DNA of 35,179 nucleotides from Planctomycetota bacterium (GTDB lineage: Bacteria; Planctomycetota; Planctomycetia; Pirellulales; Pirellulaceae). Below, one piece after another: positions 24,185 to 31,817 of the stretch. Location: the NCBI GenBank assembly GCA_963204965.1, contig CAUJKA010000058.1, forward strand, positions 1-35,179, in the 5' to 3' direction. Below the pieces are notes generated by a model. It searched no databases. It worked only from the letters and a program-made list of their open reading frames with translations, and had not been told where the DNA came from. Numbering within the stretch: position 1 is the first letter of the stretch; every line of letters starts with the position of its first letter. Made by a program: the position numbers and the translations under genes.

Positions 24185-24376
24185 AACTCACCGATGTTAA
24201 AGTGGGCAAATGTGTTGGAGTTCACACTTTGGACGTCGTGAAGGTGATTTTGACCACAAACCACGCGGGAAATCAATAACCACCCGAATAGAGTGTCCTC
24301 GAAAAACCTTACAACCCAATTAAATGGGGGGGTGATGCATTCCTGTGCCGTTCCTGTTTATTCAGATTTACTTGAG

Positions 24377-24382
24377 TATAAT
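24377..24382 (+). promoter_or_regulatory. Possible -10 element before the DUF1559 gene
   Basis: A perfect TATAAT lies 60 bases upstream of the ATG at 24442. No good -35 is visible at 17 bases, where the sequence reads CTGTTT. Position and orientation suit the DUF1559 gene, but a single hexamer can occur by chance. Confidence 0.35.
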
Positions 24383-24441
24383 CCACAACCGCTAGACCAT
24401 TCTCACCTTGAACATCCCACCTACCCGAGCAGGACTTAACG

Positions 24442-25224
24442 ATGCATCTCCCACGTGGAATTCGTTATGCCTTTACTCTCATTGAACTGCTGGTAGTCAT
24501 CGCAATCATTGGCATATTGGTGGGCCTGTTGTTGCCTGCCGTCCAAGCAGCGCGAGAATCTGCTCGCAAAACTCAATGCCTCAACAACTTGAAGAATCAA
24601 TCCTTAGCGGTGCAAAACTTCGAGCAGACCAGAAAGATCATTCCACCGGGCTGCACGCAAAAAGATGGCACTTACTATTCTTGGATGTTTCAGATTCTTC
24701 CGTTTACAGAACAGAATTCTGTACACCAACAGTTTGATGTGAAGAAGCCATGGAATGCACCTGAAAATCAAGCCGCTTCACAGGCCATCATTCCTTTGTA
24801 CCGTTGCCCGAACAGCCAAAAAGATTTTGCCGGGGACACGGACTATACAGGCATCAGCAGCACACTGGTTGGATGGGAAGCAGGTACGCCGCCCGTGGAT
24901 CGCGGGAGCTTCATCGACATTAGCAACGTAGCGGGGCCCATAACATTCGCAAGTGTCACTGACGGGCTTTCAAACACAGTATCGATTTCCGAAGCTACTG
25001 ATCGTGAACCTGATGATGGATTGTGGGCATCAGGAGCAAATACTCTGCTCCATTTTTCAGGCTCAGTGAATTCCTCCTGGAATGGGATCTACAGCTTTCA
25101 TCCTGGTGGCGCCTTGGCAGCCAGGCTTGATGGTTCATGCACATTCCTTTCCTCTACCATCGACGAAACTACTTTGAGCGCTCTGCTTACTCGAAATGGA
25201 CAAGAGACGGTTTCCATCGAGTAA
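24442..25224 (+). CDS. DUF1559 prepilin-like protein
   Basis: 260 residues, shorter than the usual ~300-350. The N-terminus carries a type IV pilin-like signal, YAFTLIELLVVIAIIGILVG, with Phe11 as the residue after prepilin-peptidase cleavage and Glu15 at position +5. The DUF1559 block follows: LLPAVQAARESARKTQCLNN, then YSWMFQILPF, a CPNSQ motif, DGLSNTVSISE and the C-terminal SFHPGGA...LDGS signature (H-x-G-x-A...D-G). These abundant planctomycete proteins are thought to form surface pseudopilin-like structures; this is family knowledge, not shown here. It lies upstream of the small secreted protein gene, and part of its 3' half is repeated in decayed form at 25780-25930. Confidence 0.93.
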   Translation: MHLPRGIRYAFTLIELLVVIAIIGILVGLLLPAVQAARESARKTQCLNNLKNQSLAVQNFEQTRKIIPPGCTQKDGTYYSWMFQILPFTEQNSVHQQFDVKKPWNAPENQAASQAIIPLYRCPNSQKDFAGDTDYTGISSTLVGWEAGTPPVDRGSFIDISNVAGPITFASVTDGLSNTVSISEATDREPDDGLWASGANTLLHFSGSVNSSWNGIYSFHPGGALAARLDGSCTFLSSTIDETTLSALLTRNGQETVSIE

Positions 25225-25337
25225 GTTCGATTAGCGCGGCGAAGTAGGATCGAGAGATAGTTCGCTCCCAATGGATTGCTTTTAGGACATGGAAGTATTT
25301 TTGTTTTAGATGTTCTCAATGAGAGAGAGTTTGCAAC

Positions 25338-25721
25338 ATGGTTAAGTATCTACTAGGTCTTTTGGTTTGCGCTTGCTTCATGGCAAGCCCAGCATTGGCT
25401 GGCGGTGGCAAGGATTCCACGCTGAAGGTTATCAACGACCGCACCGGTGCGGCTGAGCCACCATACGTTGTGGTCATCGCTGATCCACCAGCATCACTTA
25501 TCGCAAAGTTGAACGCCGGAACTGCGACAGCTAAAGAAATCAAGGCTGCCGGTGGCGTGACAATCAAGAAGGGAAGTTCCGCTTCAATTCCAGTGAAGTC
25601 AGGCGTTGTTCCTGTTTACTACACAGTGATTTTGGCTAATGGAGCCCTTCCGCCTGCATTTTCACAAAATGTGACTTTCACCAAGGGCAAGACTTTAACA
25701 GTCAAAGCTTCAGCGATCTAG
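25338..25721 (+). CDS. Small secreted protein, paralogue 1
   Basis: 127 residues. Signal peptide MVKYLLGLLVCACFMASPALA, then a mature domain of ~105 residues with predicted beta strands (STLKVINDRT, YVVVIADPP, VPVYYTVILANG) and an A-x-K-E-I-K-A-A-G-G-V helix/turn. No cysteines remain after cleavage. I do not recognise the family. It is about 70% identical to paralogue 2 at 26118, and even the 5' leader is conserved (TTTGCAACATG at the start, ATGGATTGC...TTTAGGA about 80 bases upstream). A strong terminator follows at 25743. Probably abundant and extracellular or periplasmic; role unknown. Confidence 0.8.
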   Translation: MVKYLLGLLVCACFMASPALAGGGKDSTLKVINDRTGAAEPPYVVVIADPPASLIAKLNAGTATAKEIKAAGGVTIKKGSSASIPVKSGVVPVYYTVILANGALPPAFSQNVTFTKGKTLTVKASAI

Positions 25722-25742
25722 TTTTCTGAATCTTGGATCACG

Positions 25743-25769
25743 GACGGGGTTGTCCAGCACAACCCCGTC
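25743..25769 (+). terminator. Intrinsic terminator after small secreted protein 1
   Basis: GACGGGGTTGT (25743-25753) pairs perfectly with ACAACCCCGTC (25759-25769) around a five-base loop, followed by TTGATCTT. The stem is strong, the T-tract short. It is placed 21 bases after the stop codon. Confidence 0.8.
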
Positions 25770-25779
25770 TTGATCTTCT

Positions 25780-25930
25780 AGTGTCACCAATGGACTTCTT
25801 ACACAACATCGATCTCCGAAGCTAAAGATCTCGATCCTGCTAATGGATGTTGCCCTCAGGGCCAGTACTTTGCTCCATTTTTCAGGCTCGTTGGATTGCT
25901 CTTTGAATGGATCTACAGCTTCCATCCCGT
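25780..25930 (+). pseudogene. Decayed fragment of the DUF1559 gene
   Basis: This stretch aligns with 24952-25107 inside the DUF1559 gene. Both contain ATCGAT(T/C)TCCGAAGCTA near the middle, CTCCATTTTTCAGGCTC and ATCTACAGCTT(T/C)CATCC, with frame-breaking indels and many substitutions between. It encodes the DGLSNTVSISE-to-SFHPGG part of the ancestor only. It is the upstream portion of a tandem duplication whose downstream portion is small secreted protein 2. Confidence 0.88.
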
Positions 25931-26117
25931 AGTGCACGGGCTGTTGTTCTGAATTAATGAAGCTGTTTTTGAGCTTCGCGTACTCGTAATTGCTAAGGTG
26001 ATGGGTTCACTTGAGTGGCATCGAAAACGAGTTTAGTAGGGTACATTTCGAAATGGATTGCCTTTAGGAACATGGACGTATTTCTTTGGATGTTCTCTTA
26101 AGGAGAGAGTTTGCAAC

Positions 26118-26516
26118 ATGGTTAAGTATCTATTGAGTTTGTTGGTTTGCGCTTGCGTGATGGCAAGTCCAGCATTAGCCGGTGGCGGTGGTGGTGGAGC
26201 CAAGAAGGATGCGACGTTGAAGGTAACGAACGATTTGACAGCGGCCACTGATCCTCCATTCGTTGTTGTGGTTCCTGACCCACCAGCTTCGCTATTGGCC
26301 AAGCTAAACGCAGGCACTGCAACCGCCAAGGAAGTCAAGGCAGCCGGTGGAGTTACCATTAAGAAAGGGAGCTCAGCTTCAATTCCTGTGAAGTCAGGTG
26401 ACGTTCCAGTTTACGGCACAGTCATTTTGGCTAATGGAAGTCTTCCTGCTGGCCAACTAGTAACAGTGACGATTGCCAAGGGCCAGACCTTGTCAGTCAA
26501 CGCATCTGTTCTTTAA
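26118..26516 (+). CDS. Small secreted protein, paralogue 2
   Basis: 132 residues from the ATG at 26118, preceded by AAGGAGAGAG; an earlier in-frame start at 26058 lies in the conserved leader and is not used by the paralogue. Signal peptide MVKYLLSLLVCACVMASPALA, then a Gly-rich stretch (GGGGGGAKKD) absent from paralogue 1. The mature domain keeps the invariant core SLLAKLNAGTATAKE and AAGGVTIKKGSSASIPVKSG. The most divergent part is the C-terminal strand pair. Function unknown. Both copies retain open frames, signal peptides and leaders, which suggests both are under selection. Confidence 0.82.
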   Translation: MVKYLLSLLVCACVMASPALAGGGGGGAKKDATLKVTNDLTAATDPPFVVVVPDPPASLLAKLNAGTATAKEVKAAGGVTIKKGSSASIPVKSGDVPVYGTVILANGSLPAGQLVTVTIAKGQTLSVNASVL

Positions 26517-26535
26517 TTAAACCCTTCGGATCGCT

Positions 26536-26572
26536 GGTGGGGTTGCCCGGGCTTGCCCTGTGTAACCCCGCC
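26536..26572 (+). terminator. Terminator-like hairpin after small secreted protein 2
   Basis: GGTGGGGTT (26536-26544) pairs with AACCCCGCC (26564-26572) with one G-T pair, followed by TTTAT. The loop contains a GCCCGGGC palindrome. It is the counterpart of the terminator at 25743, so the duplicated unit included its terminator. Confidence 0.7.
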
Positions 26573-26603
26573 TTTATCATCTAAGTCAGTTCAACTGAAT
26601 TAG

Positions 26604-27461
26604 ATGCTCTCTTTGGGGAACAGTCCCTTGATCGATCCCATTATTTCCCTGTCTTCTGCTCGACAGCTCGACAACGCTATCTTCTGCGATGTTCGATACG
26701 CTTTGGATGGATCTGATGGCTATCAGGCCTACCTCAAAGGTCACATCCCTGGTGCTCGGTACGTTTCGATGGACAAGGTACTGGCATCAACACCTGGCCC
26801 CGTTGTCGGTCGACACCCACTTCCCACTGCCGAAGCATTTGCTCAGTCGCTCGGCGAACTAGGCATTAGCAACGAAGCAACGGTGATTGCCTACGACTCT
26901 GTTGGCGGGCGTTTTGCTGGCCGACTTGTTTGGATGCTCCGGATTCTTGGACAATCAGCCGCACTATTGAATGGTGGATTGCAGGCTTGGTTAGATCAAC
27001 AACCTGAAACGCCGCTTGAGACCGCACCGGCAGTTTGGCAGCCGTGTTCACGACAAACGATCCCGTGGCCCGCCGATGCAATTGTCACTGCCGATCAAGT
27101 TGCACAGGCGATTGCTCAAGGTACCTTAGTCGTTGACGCTCGCGCGCCCGAACGATACCGCGGCGATGTTGAACCCATCGATCGCAAAGCAGGACATATT
27201 CCTGGAGCAAAGAACCTTTTTCTCGGTGGTAACTATCAAGACGGCGGCAACTACTTTAAGAGCACAGACGAACTCGCCGATCGATTTCGAACTGCTGGAT
27301 TTGACGAAAACACGATCTGCTACTGCGGCTCGGGCGTGACAGCTTGCAACAATGTGCTTGCCGCCGAAGCCGCTGGACTGCCTCGCCCGCGCGTTTTCGT
27401 TGACTCGTGGAGCGGTTGGTCGAGCGACGAGCGTCGCGAAGTAGCCACGGGTGACGCGTAG
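26604..27461 (+). CDS. sseA: Sulfurtransferase (3-mercaptopyruvate / thiosulfate type)
   Basis: 285 residues made of two rhodanese domains, the standard length. Transfers sulfane sulfur from 3-mercaptopyruvate or thiosulfate to an acceptor such as cyanide or a thiol. The inactive N-terminal domain has FCDVRYAL and GHIPGARYVSMD. The catalytic domain has VVDARAPERYRG, GHIPGAKNLFLGG and the active loop CGSGVT (241-246, nucleophile Cys241), the form seen in mercaptopyruvate sulfurtransferases rather than the CRKGVT of classical rhodanese. No signal peptide, so cytosolic. Symbol is by motif resemblance to E. coli SseA. It stands alone between the small-protein terminator and a hairpin repeat. Confidence 0.9.
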   Translation: MLSLGNSPLIDPIISLSSARQLDNAIFCDVRYALDGSDGYQAYLKGHIPGARYVSMDKVLASTPGPVVGRHPLPTAEAFAQSLGELGISNEATVIAYDSVGGRFAGRLVWMLRILGQSAALLNGGLQAWLDQQPETPLETAPAVWQPCSRQTIPWPADAIVTADQVAQAIAQGTLVVDARAPERYRGDVEPIDRKAGHIPGAKNLFLGGNYQDGGNYFKSTDELADRFRTAGFDENTICYCGSGVTACNNVLAAEAAGLPRPRVFVDSWSGWSSDERREVATGDA

Positions 27462-27472
27462 TGATTTCGTAG

Positions 27473-27497
27473 GTTGGGTGGAGGTACGAAACCCAAC
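27473..27497. repeat. Dispersed-type hairpin (GTTGGGT...ACCCAAC)
   Basis: GTTGGGT (27473-27479) and ACCCAAC (27491-27497) form a 7-bp stem with an 11-base loop, 12 bases after the sulfurtransferase stop. Similar GTAGGTTGGGT...ACCCAAC hairpins are widespread intergenic repeats in many bacteria. It could also act as a weak 3' end for the sulfurtransferase gene. Confidence 0.6.
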
Positions 27498-27642
27498 AGG
27501 CCTCTGCGTATTTTCAGTTGCATCATAAAGATTCTGCGAGCGTAACTTGCTACAATCGCGTCCGAGCAAAGAGTCTATTCAAATACCTCCTTAGCACTCT
27601 CCTTGTCTGCTCGCTCCCTCCTCAACACGTCGAGTTCTACTG

Positions 27643-28908
27643 ATGTCGGTTGCAGACGCATCCATTGAGCAAGCCTATCGCTTGGCCTCCGCACGATACG
27701 CCGCGATAGGTGTAAATACGGAAGCTGCATTGAACGAGCTCGCCAAACTCTCTATCTCCATTCACTGCTGGCAAGGTGATGACGTTACCGGTTTCGAGAA
27801 TTTGGGGATTGGACTTAGCGGTGGCATCGCGGTCACGGGAAACTACCCAGGTAAGGCTCGCAATCCCGATGAGCTCCGTCAAGATTTTGAGATGGCATTG
27901 AGTTGGATACCAGGCAAACATCGAATTAACCTTCACGCTTTTTATGGCGAGTTTGGTGGCAAGCGGGTCGATCGCAACGAGATTGGCCCTGAACATTTTC
28001 AAGGCTGGATCGATTGGGCAAAGAGCCATGGTCTGGGCATCGATTTCAATCCCACCTGCTTTTCACACTCGATGTCCAGGGACGGACTAACTCTCAGCCA
28101 TCCCGACCCCGCGGTGCGACATTTCTGGATCGAGCATTGTTTGGCGTGCCGTGAAATCGGCCAAGTGATGGGCAAGTCGCTCGGCTCTCCGACTGTTACC
28201 AATGTCTGGATACCAGACGGATACAAAGACAATCCCGTGGATCGATGGTCACCACGAGTGCGATTGGCTGAGTCGCTCGATAAGATCTTTGCTAAGAAGC
28301 TTAACCCTCTACATCATTTGGATGCCGTTGAAGGCAAACTGTTTGGCATTGGCAGCGAGAGTTTTGTCGTCGGCAGTCATGAGTTCTACCTTGGCTATGC
28401 AATCCAGAAGCAGATTTTGCTTTGCTTGGACGCGGGCCACTTCCATCCTACGGAATCCATTGCCGACAAGATCTCTTCGGCCCTGCTCTATTTACCGCGG
28501 CTCTTGCTGCATGTTAGTCGTCCCGTTCGATGGGATAGCGACCATGTCGTCACGCTGGATGATTCGTTGCAATCGATTGCTCACGAAGTGATCGGCAACG
28601 AGTGGCAGTCGCGCATCCACATTGGACTGGACTATTTTGACGCCAGCATTAATCGGACTGCTGCTTGGGCAATTGGCACTCGCAATACTCTTAAAGCACT
28701 CTTGATTGGTTTGCTTCAACCCTCCATGGCTCGCGAAGCAGAGGCTGCCGGGGACCTGACAGCGAGGCTTGCTTACATGGAAGAAGCCAAGTCGCTTCCC
28801 TGGTCTGCTGTTTGGGATCAGCACTGCCTGAACTGCCAAGTACCGGTTGGTGCAGCGTGGCTTGAATTAGCTAAGAAGTATGAAGATGAGGTGCTTTCGA
28901 AACGCTAG
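27643..28908 (+). CDS. rhaA: L-rhamnose isomerase
   Basis: 421 residues, normal for RhaA. Interconverts L-rhamnose and L-rhamnulose in the cytosol, the first step of rhamnose catabolism. Recognisable blocks include [15 protein letters not shown], the metal/substrate-site regions [12 protein letters not shown] and [33 protein letters not shown] (Asp263, His266) and the C-terminal [13 protein letters not shown]. rhaB and rhaD are not in the window. It starts a plus-strand unit with the permease (56 bases on) and the microprotein. Algal polysaccharides rich in rhamnose (such as ulvan) are common planctomycete substrates, so a catabolic role is likely (inference). Confidence 0.95.
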   Translation: MSVADASIEQAYRLASARYAAIGVNTEAALNELAKLSISIHCWQGDDVTGFENLGIGLSGGIAVTGNYPGKARNPDELRQDFEMALSWIPGKHRINLHAFYGEFGGKRVDRNEIGPEHFQGWIDWAKSHGLGIDFNPTCFSHSMSRDGLTLSHPDPAVRHFWIEHCLACREIGQVMGKSLGSPTVTNVWIPDGYKDNPVDRWSPRVRLAESLDKIFAKKLNPLHHLDAVEGKLFGIGSESFVVGSHEFYLGYAIQKQILLCLDAGHFHPTESIADKISSALLYLPRLLLHVSRPVRWDSDHVVTLDDSLQSIAHEVIGNEWQSRIHIGLDYFDASINRTAAWAIGTRNTLKALLIGLLQPSMAREAEAAGDLTARLAYMEEAKSLPWSAVWDQHCLNCQVPVGAAWLELAKKYEDEVLSKR

Positions 28909-28964
28909 TTCCTAGAGTGAGCTACGATCGGTAGTGGCATTGAAGTTTTACGTTTGAGGAAAAC

Positions 28965-30341
28965 ATGTCCGACGAATCAGATGCATCAAAATCCGAATAT
29001 GAACGCGAGCCCGTGCCGGACTCCGCGATGAAAGGCCCAGCTGCGTTTTGGGGAATGTATGCTGGCGAGCACACTGCGGGGACCGAGTTCATGATCGGGC
29101 CATTGTTTGTGAAGTGGGGTGCTTCTGCAAGCAGCTTGATTTTCGGCTTGTTACTTGGCAATCTACTCGCCGTACTGACATGGCGTTTTCTTACAGCAGT
29201 TATCGCTACTGAGCAGCGGCTAACTTTGTACTACAAGTTAGAAAAGATCGCCGGCGGAATACTGGTTAAGCTATACAACTTGGCCAACGGCGTGCTCTTC
29301 TGCTTTCTTGCTGGCGCGATGATAACCGTTTCAGCGACGGCCGTGGGACCATTTTTTCCAGACGTCCCCATGCCTACTTTTGCAACGATGATGCCAACGG
29401 GACTGGGGTGGATTGTGATCTGCGCGGCGATTGGTCTGGCAATCACTCTGGTTGCGAATCGCGGATACTCGTTGGTTGCCAAAGTCGGACACTATTCGGC
29501 TCCTTGGATGTTTTTAGTCTTCGTAGCTTGTGCGATCGTAACCTTAGGGCGACTCGACAACTTTAATATCTGGGAGTTGCTGACTCCCGCAGAGGGAACC
29601 ACGGAAAGTATCAGTTTCTGGGGGATCGTTTTCTTCTCATGGTTTTGCAATGCAGCGATGCACCTTGGGATGTCGGACTTGTCGGTGCTGCGATTTGCTA
29701 AGTCACCCAACGCCGGTTATGCATCGGCAGCTGGAATGTTTCTTGGGCACTACGTGGCCTGGATCTGCGCAGCTCTACTGTTGGTCTATTGGGTTCGCGT
29801 TCACAACGTCAATCCGCAAGAAGGTAAGGACCCCGGCACTATGGTCAACGATGCAGTGGGTTGGGCTGGTTTAATATGCGTCGTTGTTGCCGGGTGGACA
29901 ACGGCCAATCCGACGATCTATCGAGCTGGACTGGCCTTCCAAGGCGTGCTTCCAAAAATCTCGCGTAGCATGGCGACTTGGATTGCCGGGATTGTCTGTA
30001 CCATCGCCGGTATTTTTCCGGGAGTCGCAATGCAACTGCTCGACTTTGTTGGCATCTACGGAACAATTCTTGCACCGGTGGGAGCCATTATCATTGTCGA
30101 TCACTTTTGGGCGAAGAAACTGGGTATCCAAACTGATCCAGCCGAGAAATCGCGACTTGCGATTAACTGGATCGTCCTGATTGCCTGGCTCGTTCCCGTC
30201 GCTGCGGGCATGGCGGCATATTGGAAATTGGGACTGTTTCCATCCTATCTTCCGTTACCATGTGCGATTGCATGTGGAATAATCTACGTGATCTTGATGA
30301 AGCTATGGATGCCCGCTCGCGAACAAGTAGGAGCCGTCTAG
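28965..30341 (+). CDS. NCS1-family permease (cytosine/purine permease-like)
   Basis: 458 residues, about 12 transmembrane helices, GAGGAAAAC before the ATG. The N-terminus MKGPAAFWGMYAGEHTAGTE and helix 1-2 region (IGPLFVKWGASASSLIFGLL, LGNLLAVLTWRF) fit the nucleobase:cation symporter-1 family, as does the LysoP-like sequence KLEKIAGGILVKLYNLANG. The true substrate is uncertain: NCS1 proteins move nucleobases, thiamine or hydantoins, but this one stands directly behind rhamnose isomerase. It may be a planctomycete lineage used for a sugar or another solute (speculation). Its stop codon TAG is followed with no gap by the ATG of the microprotein, so the two are probably translated together. 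Confidence 0.8.
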   Translation: MSDESDASKSEYEREPVPDSAMKGPAAFWGMYAGEHTAGTEFMIGPLFVKWGASASSLIFGLLLGNLLAVLTWRFLTAVIATEQRLTLYYKLEKIAGGILVKLYNLANGVLFCFLAGAMITVSATAVGPFFPDVPMPTFATMMPTGLGWIVICAAIGLAITLVANRGYSLVAKVGHYSAPWMFLVFVACAIVTLGRLDNFNIWELLTPAEGTTESISFWGIVFFSWFCNAAMHLGMSDLSVLRFAKSPNAGYASAAGMFLGHYVAWICAALLLVYWVRVHNVNPQEGKDPGTMVNDAVGWAGLICVVVAGWTTANPTIYRAGLAFQGVLPKISRSMATWIAGIVCTIAGIFPGVAMQLLDFVGIYGTILAPVGAIIIVDHFWAKKLGIQTDPAEKSRLAINWIVLIAWLVPVAAGMAAYWKLGLFPSYLPLPCAIACGIIYVILMKLWMPAREQVGAV

Positions 30342-30512
30342 ATGATGAAACAGCTTTCACGAATCGTCGGATATCTTTCATTGGCCGGTACCATCGTTCC
30401 GCCCATTTTGTTCAGCGTTAAGTCGATGACTCAACCGACAATGGAATGGATCATGTTAGTCAGTTGCGTAACATGGTTCGCCGCAGCTCCGTTTTGGATG
30501 AAGGCGGAATAG
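30342..30512 (+). CDS. 56-residue membrane microprotein coupled to the permease
   Basis: Reads MMKQLSRIVGYLSLAGTIVP, then PILFSVKSMTQPTMEWIMLV and SCVTWFAAAPFWMKAE, ending TAG at 30510-30512. It has two hydrophobic helices (about 9-26 and 37-52) separated by a short polar turn. The ATG abuts the permease stop (TAGATG), as expected for translational coupling by reinitiation. A small membrane partner or stabiliser of the permease is the simplest reading (inference). Supported by position, start coupling and hydrophobic pattern rather than by a known family. Confidence 0.75.
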   Translation: MMKQLSRIVGYLSLAGTIVPPILFSVKSMTQPTMEWIMLVSCVTWFAAAPFWMKAE

Positions 30513-30549
30513 GTTCAGCCGCGATTTCACTTGTGCCCGATTTTCTAGA

Positions 30550-31623
30550 TCATGGGGTTGGAAACAGCTCTGTTTGAACCACTTCCAATTGTTCGGTCAA
30601 TCGGCTTGCTCGCAGCGCAGAAGTTTCGGGACGAGTTGCAATCAGCTTGGAGTACTTGTCCCATGGTAACAGACATCCGATCGTAGCAAGAGCATCGGCG
30701 TCTGTTGCGGTGGGAGCAATCACCGTCACAGCCAGCGGTCCAACAACTCCGTAGCCCGTTTGAGGATCAAGGATATGGCTGCGTTTGACTCCATCTACCA
30801 AAGTGTATTGCCATAAGTCTCCGCTAGTCGCAATCGCAACATTGGATAAAGTCAACTTGCGAATCGGTTCACCATCGCGTTCAATCGGAGAAATTGCGAT
30901 TACCCACCCAGGCTTATTCGGCGGAGCTTGGCCACAACGCATGTTGCCGCTGATGTTGATCAAGCATCGGTGAATGCCATGTTGCTCGAGTACTTGGAAT
31001 GCTCGATCAGCGATGTACCCTTTACCGATCGCTCCGAAATCTAGCCGCAACTGGTCATCCTCAATTCGAATCGTCTTGGTAGCTTGATCCAATTTGACTT
31101 TGCTCCAACCGCAATGCGACTTGGCATCTTGAATGACATCGTCCTTGGGTACTCGTCCAGCCCTTCGGTGCTTCCTCCAAGTTTGAGTCAACAAGCCAAC
31201 ACTACAATCGAAGGCTCCCTCCGAAGCCTTGTTCCACTGCTGGGAGGCGAGCAAAACTTCCCATAACGGTTCAGAAACATTTGCCGATTTCTGAAAGGCT
31301 TTGAGAGTCAGTTGTCGCGTCTCGCTTTCGGGATCGTAATCTGTCAGCGTCGCAGCTAACGTCTTCGTCAGACTTTGAATCTCATCCAGAGCCTTTTGGA
31401 AAACAGCTTCGTTCTCGGCAAAAGCGGTGATCTCGATGAGTGTCCCCATCGAGGGGAACTCGAATTCATAGCCCTGCAACGGCGGCTCTTGCTCGGCCTT
31501 TGGAGCAAGCGAAGCGGTCTGACCGACTTGAGGAACCGACACCCCGGACTTTTCCTGACCAGCGGCTGACGCAGAGATAATTGTCGACAGAATAAGCACT
31601 ATCGGGGAAAGTTTTAGGTACAA
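30550..31623 (-). CDS. apbE: FAD:protein FMN transferase (ApbE family), exported
   Basis: 357 residues. Attaches FMN to Thr/Ser of target flavoproteins such as Nqr/Rnf subunits, using FAD. Signal peptide MYLKLSPIVLILSTIISASAAG. Family blocks: SMGTLIEITAF, the DFGAIGKGYIAD motif (about 195-206), NISGNM, RSHILDPQTG and the metal-site TATDADALAT. The start is TTG (31621-31623), supported by GGAGA just upstream; the next alternative is GTG at residue 9 which would cut the signal peptide. It is convergent with the microprotein gene and divergent from the SUMF1-type gene. No flavoprotein target lies in the window. Confidence 0.92.
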   Translation of the reverse strand: MYLKLSPIVLILSTIISASAAGQEKSGVSVPQVGQTASLAPKAEQEPPLQGYEFEFPSMGTLIEITAFAENEAVFQKALDEIQSLTKTLAATLTDYDPESETRQLTLKAFQKSANVSEPLWEVLLASQQWNKASEGAFDCSVGLLTQTWRKHRRAGRVPKDDVIQDAKSHCGWSKVKLDQATKTIRIEDDQLRLDFGAIGKGYIADRAFQVLEQHGIHRCLINISGNMRCGQAPPNKPGWVIAISPIERDGEPIRKLTLSNVAIATSGDLWQYTLVDGVKRSHILDPQTGYGVVGPLAVTVIAPTATDADALATIGCLLPWDKYSKLIATRPETSALRASRLTEQLEVVQTELFPTP

Positions 31624-31662
31624 TATTCAGTCTCCACACACCGCGGGCAATCCGAGATCCGT

Positions 31663-31674
31663 CATTACGTAATG
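31663..31674. promoter_or_regulatory. Perfect 12-bp palindrome in the apbE/SUMF1 intergenic region
   Basis: CATTACGTAATG is fully palindromic and lies between the divergent apbE and SUMF1-type genes, 40 bases from the apbE start. It could be an operator for a dimeric regulator. A second GC-rich imperfect inverted repeat (CTAGGCG at 31712 with CGCCCCTAG at 31730) follows. No regulator for it is known. Confidence 0.35.
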
Positions 31675-31817
31675 GCGATTCGCACCAGTTACCGCGGCCC
31701 GCCGTAATTGGCTAGGCGCGACCGAGCTTCGCCCCTAGATTGTCAACTATAACTCAATGCGTCAGTGCTTCCATTGATTGCATCTTCGACAGACTCGAAT
31801 TTCAGCTACAAAACAGA

